Below are positions 27,601 to 35,416 of a stretch of DNA of 64,000 nt, one piece after another. The stretch is from Methylomarinum sp. Ch1-1. GTDB taxonomy: Bacteria > Pseudomonadota > Gammaproteobacteria > Methylococcales > Methylomonadaceae. The notes under the pieces are model-generated. The model had not been told where the DNA came from, ran no database searches, and saw nothing but the letters and a program-made list of their open reading frames with translations. How positions within the stretch are numbered: position 1 is the first letter of the stretch; the number at the start of each line of letters is the position of its first letter. The DNA is taken from contig NZ_CP157743.1 of assembly GCF_030717995.2 (NCBI RefSeq), forward strand, positions 3,126,501 to 3,190,500, given 5' to 3'. A program made the translations under genes and the position numbers.

Positions 27601-27990
27601 CTGGACAACAGAATGAAGCTGATAACCGCTAACGCTGAAAATCTTGGAAACGGAGCGCCAGCGAAGTGAAGATTTTTAGTCCCCGATAGGCGTAGGGCCG
27701 ATTGTTTTGTCGGAATCGAAGCGAGAGCGAAGGTGGAGACAAAATAAAAAGTCTCCCGAAACGCCGTCAAGTCATTTGTGGGAGTGCGACGGAGCCAGCA
27801 TCGAGTTTACGATGATATGGCGGAGTGGCACGGACGCAGGACGAATCGGGGCCGCCGGAGGCAATAATCGCCACGTAATTTCTGCCGCTTGCTTGGGCTG
27901 GGATGCCCAAAACAAGCTTTCGCAGAAATAGTGGCGCGCTAGCTCATTGATAAATTTCACCTTTGTTTTTAAAAAAGTGGACAATAGAAT
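27601..27990 (+). other. G-rich, hairpin-dense segment, possible structured RNA
   Basis: Stands out against AT-rich surroundings. Paired arms: AAAATCTT/AAGATTTT (27637/27670), CCGA/TCGG (27701), GGAGAC/GTCTCC (27736/27751), and the long hairpin at 27870-27935. It is edged by CTGGACAACAGAAT (27601) and GTGGACAATAGAAT (27978). Both strands have overlapping short open frames, as is common in GC-rich structured repeats. It might be a non-coding RNA or a mobile non-coding unit. Confidence 0.4.
27870..27935. repeat. 66-base near-perfect hairpin
   Basis: Arms in order GCCAC, ATTTCTGC, CTTG, TTGGGC against GCCCAA, CAAG, GCAGAAAT, GTGGC, with a 6-base apex. About 23 pairs with small internal mismatches. 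Confidence 0.75.
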
Positions 27991-28492
27991 TTCTACTCAG
28001 CAGTGATAAAACTTGATACTGTTCAGCGCCACTTTGGAAGATAAGCCATTGTCCTGAGACACCTACATTAGAGGCTATAACCTAAAATCCCGACTGCAAA
28101 TAAGGTTTTATCAGGCGCTCGGAAGTTGAAAGCCCGACCAGATAAACATCCAGCGGGGATTGTTCGTTAAAAGCTACGAAAATTGACGGAGAGCCGAAAA
28201 AACTCACACTGCTCCCCCCCCCTATGACAAAACGCTTTAACGGCTCACAGGCGCATAAAATCAGCCACAGAGGCAACTAAGACCCAAGCAGAGCAGAAAC
28301 AAGCGGACATGCTGACGAATTATCCCAGCCAGGAATCGAGCGATACATCGATAACTCTGTCGAAAAACTCGTCCATGCTTTCATCGTCACCACAGACATG
28401 AGTAAAAACTTTTTCCCGCATGGTTGGTATGGGTCTATGATATATGGTTTTATCCTGGATGGGAGATGGCTTTATGGGATTGGGATCATGCT

Positions 28493-29080
28493 CTAGACCA
28501 AGTGTTTTCGGGGTCTGTCAAGTGTTTTCGGGGTCTGTAGCGTTTTATCGTTGCCTAACTTTTGCCTACTTTTTGCCTTTTTTTTGCCTACCTGTTGCCT
28601 ACTTTTTGCCTTTTCGTTGCCTTTTGAATCGGCGCTTTTTGGCCGCTTTCTGGGCTTCATTTTTAGCATGCCGGTCGGCGTCCAGTCGTCTGAAATAACC
28701 GGATGTTTTGGCAATATTTTGGTGACTTTCTTGAAGCGTTTTCCGTTTTGACCTTTCGACACTTCATCGGTGATAGAAAACTCAAATCCGTGAAAATGGC
28801 TAAGCAATTGGTTGGCACGGCTAAATCTTTTCGAATGATTCTCTCCAATCGTAAGCCGATACAGTTTGGCAAAGTCGCTGTTGCGGCCTACGGTATAATT
28901 TCCATTTTTTGTTAATTCGACATTGAAAAACTTAATCGACAATTCGCCGGTGCTGACGTCGGCCAGCTCCAAGACAAATACAGACTTGACTCCGCCTTGC
29001 GTATGCGATGCACCAATCTTGCTTGCCACGCATTGTGCGGTTTTGTGGTATAATTTTCGGGTCATTGTTTTCCTTGCCAT
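28493..29080 (-). CDS. Island protein of unknown function with basic, repetitive C-terminus
   Basis: 195 residues from the ATG that begins MARKTMTRKLYHKTAQ. The first ~130 residues look globular (FVLELADVSTGELSIKFFNV, NGNYTVGRNSDFAKLYRL). The tail is strongly basic and repetitive (KAKSRQQVGKKKAKSRQKLG) and its DNA is a low-complexity GCCTACTTTTTGCC repeat. Last gene of the set alpA, the HTH gene, this one. I do not recognise the family; nucleic-acid binding is a guess from charge. Confidence 0.6.
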   Translation of the reverse strand: MARKTMTRKLYHKTAQCVASKIGASHTQGGVKSVFVLELADVSTGELSIKFFNVELTKNGNYTVGRNSDFAKLYRLTIGENHSKRFSRANQLLSHFHGFEFSITDEVSKGQNGKRFKKVTKILPKHPVISDDWTPTGMLKMKPRKRPKSADSKGNEKAKSRQQVGKKKAKSRQKLGNDKTLQTPKTLDRPRKHLV

Positions 29081-29123
29081 TGCGGCAAATGATGGCGGTG
29101 CTGCTAACACCGCCTCGATTTAA

Positions 29124-29792
29124 TTATTTGTCAAGGGTGTCGATTTTGTGTAATGACTCGGCGGTTTTGTTTACTTTCGACACCCGCCTGGCAATCGCAA
29201 ACCTGGCCTTCTCGTGCTCGATTTTTGTTGCGGTCCCAATGTCAGGCAGTATGTCCCCGAGTTGCGGGACGGATAAACAAGGTCCCAGCGGATATAAATC
29301 AACAGTACCGAAAAGCCTGTACGAGCTTTCCTTAGTTCCGATAATTACGCCGCAGGCCCGCAGGTCTGCGATCGGCTTTCGGGTTTCGGCTTGAATAGTT
29401 TTCAGTGCCGCCGACTGATGCCATTCACCATCTGCCAATTGCGCCAATAATTGGAACGACCGCTCCGATACCAGCATCAACACCGATTGACCATCAGGAT
29501 CGGTGTAAATGATGCGCCGTGCGGTTTTTTGCGACATCAAATCACGCTGGAGCCGCCTTGCTTCTAATGGAGACAAAGGGCCGACGTTGATTTTAAATAA
29601 GTCGTTCCCCTCAACATGCGATTGCAATGTATAAGAATTAAGGTTAATTTCGCCCTTTTGGACGCAGACTTCAATAGCTTGCGCCAGCTTTTCACTCAGT
29701 TCTTGCTCTTTCATTTCGATTTCCTTCGTCCTCTCGACGATGGTTGCGCCGTCATTAACCGTGACGGTTTCGGTTATATCTGTTTCAAACAT
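29124..29792 (-). CDS. Island protein with probable winged-helix DNA-binding domain
   Basis: 222 residues from the ATG with AAGGA 8 bases upstream. The N-terminal part is acidic with a coiled-coil-like stretch (IVERTKEIEMKEQELSEKLA). The middle (LLAQLADGEWHQSAALKTI then RKPIADLRACGVIIGT) has the pattern of a winged helix-turn-helix similar in outline to phage and plasmid HTH_39-type domains. The C-terminus is basic. It lies between the AlpA gene and the Lys-rich protein, all in one direction. Specific role unknown, perhaps regulation of the element. Confidence 0.6.
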   Translation of the reverse strand: MFETDITETVTVNDGATIVERTKEIEMKEQELSEKLAQAIEVCVQKGEINLNSYTLQSHVEGNDLFKINVGPLSPLEARRLQRDLMSQKTARRIIYTDPDGQSVLMLVSERSFQLLAQLADGEWHQSAALKTIQAETRKPIADLRACGVIIGTKESSYRLFGTVDLYPLGPCLSVPQLGDILPDIGTATKIEHEKARFAIARRVSKVNKTAESLHKIDTLDK

Positions 29793-29873
29793 TTGCAAAA
29801 TCCTTTGGCCGGACTTTGCCCCTGCTCAGTTAAGAGCCGTTTTTAAGATAAGGGGGGGGCCGGCCATAGCCGG

Positions 29874-30053
29874 TTATTTCAAGAAGATTTCTTCGATTTG
29901 CTCACGAGGCCAGCCCACGAAACGCTCGGAAATTCTTCGAGGTTCAGGGATCGTTCCGTTATTTCGCCAACGATAAATTGACGATCGGGACACGCCAAAT
30001 TCCGCAACAATGTCGGATGTCCGTAAAAAATTTTTATGGTTTGTGTTAGTCAT
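29874..30053 (-). CDS. AlpA-family transcriptional regulator / excisionase-like protein
   Basis: 59 residues. HTH of the MerR-like AlpA type: FLRTSDIVAEFGVSRSSIYR, then WRNNGTIPEPRRIS and WPREQIEEIF. In prophages and P4-like islands such proteins activate integrase and excision. The start is the ATG giving MTNTNHKNFLRT; an upstream extension encodes a hydrophobic stretch unlike the family. First gene of the leftward set in the island. Confidence 0.82.
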   Translation of the reverse strand: MTNTNHKNFLRTSDIVAEFGVSRSSIYRWRNNGTIPEPRRISERFVGWPREQIEEIFLK

Positions 30054-30549
30054 AGATATTAATAATATCAATAAGTTAAATATGACTTGAAAGGCGAAAA
30101 TAAAGCGATTACACGCACTTAACAATTTTTTGTTGAAAAAACCATTAAATGCTGTACCATTTAACGGTGTAAATACAATTTAAAATCTGAACCATCAAAT
30201 TTCACGCACTGCCTCAAGTCGATTTCAGAACTTAAGAGAGCCGCCATCTCACTTTTGGCGTTCTTTAAGTCCGTGTCCCTATCATAACATGCCAACATAG
30301 CCGAATCTGCATCAAAATTTGCCCGTCAAGTCTTTTTTTCGCCGCAAATTCTCTTTTTTCTTATACTTCAAAAACTTAGCGGTATTTTATTTTAGGCTTA
30401 CACAGCATATAGCGAAGGCCGAGCGCCGGCCGTCACTATATATTGTGCCGAGAGACCGGCCAGAACCGTAACCGGAGCCAAGGGTTTGGCGAAGGTGGAC
30501 AGGCTACAAACCTAATTGCTGATAGTTATGGCTTCCATTTCACATGTGA
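30054..30549. other. Intergenic region upstream of alpA, with hairpins
   Basis: AT-rich promoter zone for alpA, then an inverted repeat (ACTTAAGAGAGCCGCCA with TTGGCGTTCTTTAAGT, 30231-30272) and a GC-rich stretch with arms GGCCGAGCGCCGGCC and GAGAGACCGGCC (30418-30465). No gene seen. Confidence 0.4.
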
Positions 30550-31083
30550 TTATTTAAAACATGGAAGCAGATCAAAGAACATAATAGGCTCTTCTCTTTC
30601 CCTATTATCGTCCGTATCTAGAAAAGTGAATCCCTGCCTGCAATAAAAGTTAACTGCGGATTGCTTTGCATCAGTAATAATAAAACGACAACCAATCACT
30701 GGCGCTATTTGCTCAATGACGATGCCCAGCGCATAAGAGACCAATGTTTCGCCTATCTGATTACCACGATACCGACTATCAACCGCTAACCTCGCAATTT
30801 TCACAGCGGGCAACGAATCATAATCATTAGCACGCTTACAGTCGTCAATTTCGTAACCGTTCCTTAGATCGACTTCACTGCAAGTTAATGTGATAAAACC
30901 AAGCACATTATTTTCTTTGCTTACAGCCACATAAGACTGTGCTACATGCGCATTTTGAAAATCTTTGGCTTGTTTTTGAAGGAATGTTTTAAGCGGGGTG
31001 AAAGCTGGATCGCCAGTTTTAAAACTGTTGACTGAATCGGTATTTTCCAGCTTTCTTATATGATAGGAAATGCTAACTGTCAT
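30550..31083 (-). CDS. GNAT-family acetyltransferase, probable toxin
   Basis: 177 residues. GNAT core: YVAVSKENNVLGFITL, then IARLAVDSRYRGNQIGETL (acetyl-CoA loop RxxGxxIG) and SAVNFYCRQGF. Size and gene order (small antitoxin-like gene overlapping just upstream) match TacT/AtaT-type toxins that acetylate aminoacyl-tRNA. Such pairs often stabilise mobile elements. Toxic activity is inferred. It overlaps the preceding gene by 11 bases. Confidence 0.75.
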   Translation of the reverse strand: MTVSISYHIRKLENTDSVNSFKTGDPAFTPLKTFLQKQAKDFQNAHVAQSYVAVSKENNVLGFITLTCSEVDLRNGYEIDDCKRANDYDSLPAVKIARLAVDSRYRGNQIGETLVSYALGIVIEQIAPVIGCRFIITDAKQSAVNFYCRQGFTFLDTDDNREREEPIMFFDLLPCFK

Positions 31084-31261
31084 TGCTTATAGAAAAAGCA
31101 AATTGCTCGCCTTTTCTAACTTTCTGTCTTATCTTTTTTGCACGCTCAATAGCCGCCAACGCACGTTCACTAGGCTTATCCTCGGCCATGTGCCGACGGA
31201 ACCTAGCGGCATCTGATCCACTCAGTTCAACCCGACCAAATGTGGTTGTCTTAATCGCCAT
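31073..31261 (-). CDS. Putative antitoxin of the GNAT pair
   Basis: 62 residues: a short N-terminal strand (TTTFGRVELSGSDAARF) and a basic, helical C-terminus (ERALAAIERAKKIRQKVRKG). Position and overlap with the GNAT gene suggest an antitoxin. It does not look like the ribbon-helix-helix DUF1778 antitoxins usual for TacT, so the pairing would be atypical. It begins 80 bases after the integrase stop. Confidence 0.6.
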   Translation of the reverse strand: MAIKTTTFGRVELSGSDAARFRRHMAEDKPSERALAAIERAKKIRQKVRKGEQFAFSISNDS

Positions 31262-31340
31262 CTGCTTACCAATTTATGAGACTTATCGAAACAATGTCCA
31301 CATTATCAAGCAATAAATTACGCTTTGCAACGGCTTTAAT

Positions 31341-32555
31341 CTAACCAGCCTTGAATTGAACGACATTGTTGTTATAAACAATCGCATATAAGTAATCAGC
31401 CCAACCTTGTAAAGCTTGCTTGCGTTCTTCTAACATTTCCGCTTTGTTGTATACAGCCGCCATCCCACCCAGGGAATGATTGAGCAGTTTTTCAATTACC
31501 ATCAGGTTTGTTTTAATGACTTCACTTTGAGCTGTGGCGAATGAGCGGCGCAAGTCGTGCGGCGTCCAATGTTTATCGACCACCTTGCCTTGTATCGAAT
31601 CTCGCACAACATAACTGAGTGTTTTTTCATAAACAGGCTTGTCACCGCTTTGGTGGGGATAAATAAAGTCGCTGTCGTTCTTGAGTTGCTCAAATAACGC
31701 CTTTGTCTGATCGGCTAAATAAACAACATGCGGCTTAGGATTCTTTTTGCGTGTCTTGATATGTTCAACGGGAATCGTCCAGACATCGCCTTCTATTTCG
31801 CCCCAACGGGCTTTCAACAACTCTCCAGTCCTAACACCGGTCAAAATTAACAATTTAAACGCAATACAGTAACGCTGTGAAATGCCGTGTTCGTCGCTGT
31901 CCAAAAACAACCAAAGCTTTTTAAGTTCATCTACGGATAAAAACACTTCTCTGGCGTGTTCTTCGCCACCAATCAACTTTTTACTAATTGTGGCCGCAGG
32001 ATTTGTAGGCATCACACCTTTACTGATACCGTAATTAAACATCTGCTTCAGCAAGGTCAACACCTTGTTTGCGTGTTTCGGTGAACCACGATCCACAATG
32101 CCTTGCAAAAAAGCATCGACCTTCATAGGCGTTAAGTCATTTAACTTTACAGAACCAAGCCCCGGCAAAATATCAGCATCGATAATTTGCTTCGGTTGAT
32201 CCGGTCGTTCTCTGTGTTTCAAAATGTAATTCGTATAGAAATGATCTACCAACCATTTAACGTCACGGTTTTCGGCTTCCAATTTGATTTTATCGGCCTT
32301 CCGCTGCTCGATAGGATTGATTCCTTGAGCAACTAATTCGGCGGCTTGCTGTTTCATTTTCCTAACAGTAGCCACTCCGACATCGGGATAATTTCCAAGC
32401 CCCATCACATACCGCTTTTTATTTAAACTAAAACGGAACTCCCAACGCTTTGAATCATTCATCAGCTTTAATCGTAGTCCGTCCTCTGACAATATCGCCG
32501 TTTTTTGTCCGTCACCTAGTCTTAACGCTCTAGCGTTTCTGTCTGTAATCTTCAT
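31341..32555 (-). CDS. P4-type tyrosine site-specific integrase
   Basis: 404 residues. N-terminal arm-binding domain (DUF4102-like, KRWEFRFSLNKKRYVMGLGNYP), core-binding domain (about 100-190), catalytic domain with Arg in LTGVRTGELLKARW, HxxR in WTPHDLRRSFAT, the second His-region LLNHSLGG and the Tyr nucleophile in AAVYNKAEM. It integrates the island at tRNA-Leu. It lies 151 bases from attR and reads into the island; an AGCTACCCA direct-repeat block sits immediately before its start. Confidence 0.95.
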   Translation of the reverse strand: MKITDRNARALRLGDGQKTAILSEDGLRLKLMNDSKRWEFRFSLNKKRYVMGLGNYPDVGVATVRKMKQQAAELVAQGINPIEQRKADKIKLEAENRDVKWLVDHFYTNYILKHRERPDQPKQIIDADILPGLGSVKLNDLTPMKVDAFLQGIVDRGSPKHANKVLTLLKQMFNYGISKGVMPTNPAATISKKLIGGEEHAREVFLSVDELKKLWLFLDSDEHGISQRYCIAFKLLILTGVRTGELLKARWGEIEGDVWTIPVEHIKTRKKNPKPHVVYLADQTKALFEQLKNDSDFIYPHQSGDKPVYEKTLSYVVRDSIQGKVVDKHWTPHDLRRSFATAQSEVIKTNLMVIEKLLNHSLGGMAAVYNKAEMLEERKQALQGWADYLYAIVYNNNVVQFKAG

Positions 32556-32557
32556 TT

Positions 32558-32585
32558 CCAGCTACCCACCTAGCTACCCACTTTG
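32558..32585 (+). promoter_or_regulatory. Candidate integrase arm-type binding site, right end
   Basis: AGCTACCCAC occurs twice, 11 bases apart, directly upstream of the integrase start. The same block is at 26119-26146 in the same orientation. It could bind Int for recombination and also control int transcription. Confidence 0.5.
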
Positions 32586-32706
32586 CATGGGATTGAGTGA
32601 TACATAATAAAACTATTTAGGACTAAGTATAAGCCTTAATCATTGATATTACAAAGGAACATGAAGCTTAAATAATTTTAATGGGACTTTATGAAACGAT
32701 CAATAA

Positions 32707-32771
32707 CTAGCTTCAGGTGCTAGTGGGGGCAACCCCGTGGAGGTTCAAGTCCTCTCCTCGGCACCATTAAA
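32707..32771 (+). repeat. attR (distal attachment repeat, 3' tRNA-Leu fragment)
   Basis: Identical over 65 bases to 26004-26068. It lacks the 5' half of the tRNA and so is not a second tRNA gene. The rest of 32772-32936 shows no gene. Confidence 0.9.
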
Positions 32772-32936
32772 TCTAATCGTATCTTGGTTCCATAGGCAGC
32801 TCATTTATAGTTTGAATGATCACCCTATTACCCTCCCAACACATCTAATCTTCCGAATAAAGCACCCATCATTTCTCTCGACTTCTCATCATTAATTGCT
32901 CTATAACGACCGTTTTTCTGGTGTTGGAATAATGAC

Positions 32937-34232
32937 TCAATCAAGAGAACAATCAAACAGCATTTCGGGCTTGCCGGTCAGATATCCTTGGGCATAGTCG
33001 ACTCCGATATCGTTGAGTTTTTGTAATTGCATGGGATGTTCGACATATTCCGCGACAGAAAATTTTTGATGGAGCTTGGCGGCCGCATCGATAAACCGGA
33101 CCACTTGCTCGGAATAAGGCTCAGTTAACAAGGTTTGCACGAAGGAGCCGTCAATCTTCAAATAATCCACGTCATACTTAGGTAAATTTGCTAAATTGCT
33201 GGAGCCAATACCGATATCATCCAAAGATAATTGACAACCTAGCTCATTTTTAAGCCTGTACATCAATAAGGAAGCCTGATGGTAATCCTGATCGGCGACA
33301 TTTTCGGTAATTTCAAAACATATTTGCTCTGAATCGACGCCGTAAAATCGTATACATTGTTTCACCTTGTCGAAAAACGGTGGATAACGAACGGTTGCCC
33401 CCGAGATATTTATCGAATAAGCGGTATCCGAAGGCTGATCCCTTAGAAAACGGCAGCAATGCTCTAAAACGTACAGATCAACTTCCCGGCTAACGTTGAA
33501 TAAAGCCGCTGTATACAAATACTCCCGGGGCGGAAGAATGCGACCGTCAGCAGCTTTATAACGCAGTAGAATTTCCGCCTTTGACATGTTGTTTTCAGCA
33601 TTGATCGGAATGATGGGCTGCGCATAAAAAACAAAAGACTTTTTCAACAATCCTTCCCGCAATACAGGCAATAGCCTCAAACTTTTCGTATAACGATGCA
33701 GCTTGTCGTCATCGGGCAACAATAGCTTAACAATGCTATTACCCATTCTTCTGGCTTGGTACAAAGCTTCATCGGCTGCCGAAAAAGCCAATTCTGCACT
33801 GCGGTACTCTGGCGTCAAAGGGGTAATCCCCGTCATCACTTTCGGATAGTAAGTTTTATCGGCAATACTGACTTCTAGTTGATCCATCGTTTCAGCCAGC
33901 GTTTCGAAGATCCCCAACACTGCTTTAGCATCATGATTTAATACCACCGCAAATCGATTAGGTTCTATTTTTACCGCTATTTCACAATCATAATCCCTTA
34001 AAAAAGTGAAAATATACCGTTCGACAGTAGTGATCAGCTGATCTTCGGCTTCGTTGCCTTGTATCAGCCGCGCAACTTGATAAGCATTATTAAGTTCGAT
34101 AAGCGCTAAAGTTCTGATGCGATTATTTTGCAGGAAAAATCGTTTGAGCTCACCAATGAAGCAGACCCCAGAATCCGTTGTTGCAGCCCCTGGCATGCTG
34201 ACCCTGCCCCGAAAAAAACGCATTAAATTCAT
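32937..34232 (-). CDS. EAL-domain protein with degenerate GGDEF domain (probable c-di-GMP phosphodiesterase)
   Basis: 431 residues. The N-terminal half has a GGDEF-like fold without the GGDEF motif (KIEPNRFAVVLNHD in its place), so no cyclase activity is expected. The EAL half keeps the catalytic set: Glu in KAEILLRY, Asn in SINISG, Glu in FEITEN, the DD pair in SLDDIGIGSSN, Lys in YLKIDGSF, Glu in AEYVEH and Gln in DYAQGYLTG. It probably hydrolyses c-di-GMP in the cytoplasm; no membrane segment or sensor domain is present. It is just outside the island. Confidence 0.85.
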   Translation of the reverse strand: MNLMRFFRGRVSMPGAATTDSGVCFIGELKRFFLQNNRIRTLALIELNNAYQVARLIQGNEAEDQLITTVERYIFTFLRDYDCEIAVKIEPNRFAVVLNHDAKAVLGIFETLAETMDQLEVSIADKTYYPKVMTGITPLTPEYRSAELAFSAADEALYQARRMGNSIVKLLLPDDDKLHRYTKSLRLLPVLREGLLKKSFVFYAQPIIPINAENNMSKAEILLRYKAADGRILPPREYLYTAALFNVSREVDLYVLEHCCRFLRDQPSDTAYSINISGATVRYPPFFDKVKQCIRFYGVDSEQICFEITENVADQDYHQASLLMYRLKNELGCQLSLDDIGIGSSNLANLPKYDVDYLKIDGSFVQTLLTEPYSEQVVRFIDAAAKLHQKFSVAEYVEHPMQLQKLNDIGVDYAQGYLTGKPEMLFDCSLD

Positions 34233-34474
34233 ATTCAAGTGACGAAAATGTCAACAGTCATAAATCAACGTAATAACTCCCGTTTCGCGATCAAACTTTT
34301 TTCTCTGATTCTCACGCGATTCCGGTGTCATTAAAAAAATCGAATATAACCCGCAGATCTGCATCCGTCCTTTCCATAACAATCTATAACAATCTATTAA
34401 ACACTGATATTGACGCCCCGATCAGTACTGAGATCTTCTGAGTTCAATCTAAATTCGCCTTAGCGAACCGAATA

Positions 34475-34631
34475 GTAATTATTCAGCGTAGTTTTATAAG
34501 AGGGAGTAGGTTATTGATTTATCGGGCTGTCTGCAACAGGACGTTGCAGTCAGAGCTTACAGGGAAGTATTCACGCGTCCCGAGAAATCAATGGTCTACT
34601 CCCTAAACCCTGAAAGATACTGAATAGTTAC
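34475..34631 (+). mobile_element. MITE, 8-bp target duplication, copy 2 (157 bp)
   Basis: GTAATTATTCAGCGTA...TACTGAATAGTTAC with arms that pair over roughly 50 bases (GGGAGTAGGTTATTGATTTA against ATCAATGGTCTACTCCC). Perfect flanking duplication ACCGAATA at 34467-34474 and 34632-34639. Nearly identical to the inverted copy at 47771. No coding capacity; the rest of 34239-34694 shows no gene. Confidence 0.92.
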
Positions 34632-34694
34632 ACCGAATAAAGCCACAGCCGGAAGGCTCATAAAAACGGCCCGCCGAATCAATCGAATCGGCAC

Positions 34695-35111
34695 TTATTT
34701 TATTTCACGATCCGCTTCGTTAATGAGCTTGTCGTTAATGCTGGCAATCCGGCGCTGCATAAGGCCATTATCGGCGAATTCCCACAACTCGTTACCGTAA
34801 GATCTAAACCATTGCCCTGAATCGTCGTGCCATTCATAACGAAAAGTCACTGCAATACGGTTTCCGGCAAAACACCACAATTCTTTTTTTAAGCGATAAT
34901 CAAGTTCCCTGTCCCATTTTCGAGTCAAAAATTCGATAATTTTTTCGCGACCTGAAAAAATTTCGGCCCGATTACGCCATTGACTGTCAACGGTATAAGC
35001 GCCAGCTACTTTTACCGGGTCTTTAGTGTTCCAGGCATTTTCCGCCAACTGCACTTTTTCTCTGGCCGTTTCCTGCGTGAACGGCGGTAAAGGGGGTCTT
35101 GTTTCCGTCAT
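34695..35111 (-). CDS. NTF2-like protein, DUF1348 family
   Basis: 138 residues with the cone-shaped SnoaL/NTF2-like outline: [19 protein letters not shown], then [36 protein letters not shown], and [18 protein letters not shown]. These match the DUF1348 family of small, uncharacterised proteins. No biochemical role is established for it. Single gene. Confidence 0.8.
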   Translation of the reverse strand: MTETRPPLPPFTQETAREKVQLAENAWNTKDPVKVAGAYTVDSQWRNRAEIFSGREKIIEFLTRKWDRELDYRLKKELWCFAGNRIAVTFRYEWHDDSGQWFRSYGNELWEFADNGLMQRRIASINDKLINEADREIK

Positions 35112-35281
35112 AATAGCCTCTCTCGGTTAGAACTATCGTTGTTTATAGATAATTGCAGACTGCATTCTTTCGTCCAATTGACACCAAGCAGCAAAGCGAA
35201 ATTAGAATTCTCGCCCCACAAGATAAACTATCACATACTGATTTCATATGTGCCGTTGAATTTCTAAAGATAACAACCGAT

Positions 35282-35416
35282 TTATTCAGTCAAAATCTTC
35301 GGAAGAGTTAGTGATAGCCCTATTTTATGCGCCCAAAGCCCCAATCGCTCACGCCAAGTTAACTTAGCGTCCATCGACTTCGAGGCCAGCCGACTCGCTT
35401 CTTTACAAGTTAACAT
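35282..35416 (-). pseudogene. Anti-sigma (zf-HC2-type) remnant in frame with the sigma gene
   Basis: An ATG with TGGAGGGC upstream starts MLTCKEASRLASKSMDAKLT then WRERLGLWAHKIG, the typical N-terminus of small zinc-finger anti-sigma proteins paired with ECF factors. The expected second half with the CxxC zinc ligands is absent: the sequence turns into LSLTLPKILTE and stops at 44 residues. No stop codon parts it from the sigma frame, so a readthrough product would be a sigma-anti-sigma fusion. It is probably decayed. Confidence 0.65.

Larger units (their letters stand above)
26069..28492. other. Gene-poor left part of the island
   Basis: No credible protein gene in 2.4 kb. It holds: a duplication (26517-26655 and 27067-27205, sharing CGGCATGATTATTGATATAG); two 14-base direct repeats TAATTACATAATTA (26715 and 26732) directly followed by ten Cs (26749-26758); further C tracts at 27024-27031 and 28214-28222; copies of CCATTTTGGAGC (26441 and 27327); and a G-rich structured segment (27601-27990). 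Short frames here have no consistent ribosome sites or family likeness. Confidence 0.6.
26004..32771. mobile_element. Integrative island in tRNA-Leu(CAG), about 6.7 kb
   Basis: Bounded by 65-bp perfect direct repeats (26004-26068 inside and after the tRNA; 32707-32771). It carries a P4-type tyrosine integrase next to the distal repeat, an AlpA-type regulator, two unfamiliar genes in one direction, and a GNAT/antitoxin-like pair. All confident genes are on the minus strand and lie in the right 4.3 kb; the left 2.4 kb has none. No conjugation, capsid or replication gene is recognisable, so it needs help to move or is a remnant, possibly a satellite-type element. Confidence 0.87.

Noticed and set aside
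27707-27931. 74-residue protein in the G-rich island segment
   Set aside because: Overlaps open frames on the other strand and strong hairpins, has no ribosome site or family marks; structure is a better explanation.
27601-27990. Retron or integron attC site
   Set aside because: No reverse transcriptase in the island; the hairpin lacks the GTTRRRY/RYYYAAC core sites of attC.
32707-32771. Second tRNA-Leu
   Set aside because: Only the 3' part from the anticodon stem onward is present, preceded by unrelated AT-rich DNA; it is the attachment-site copy.
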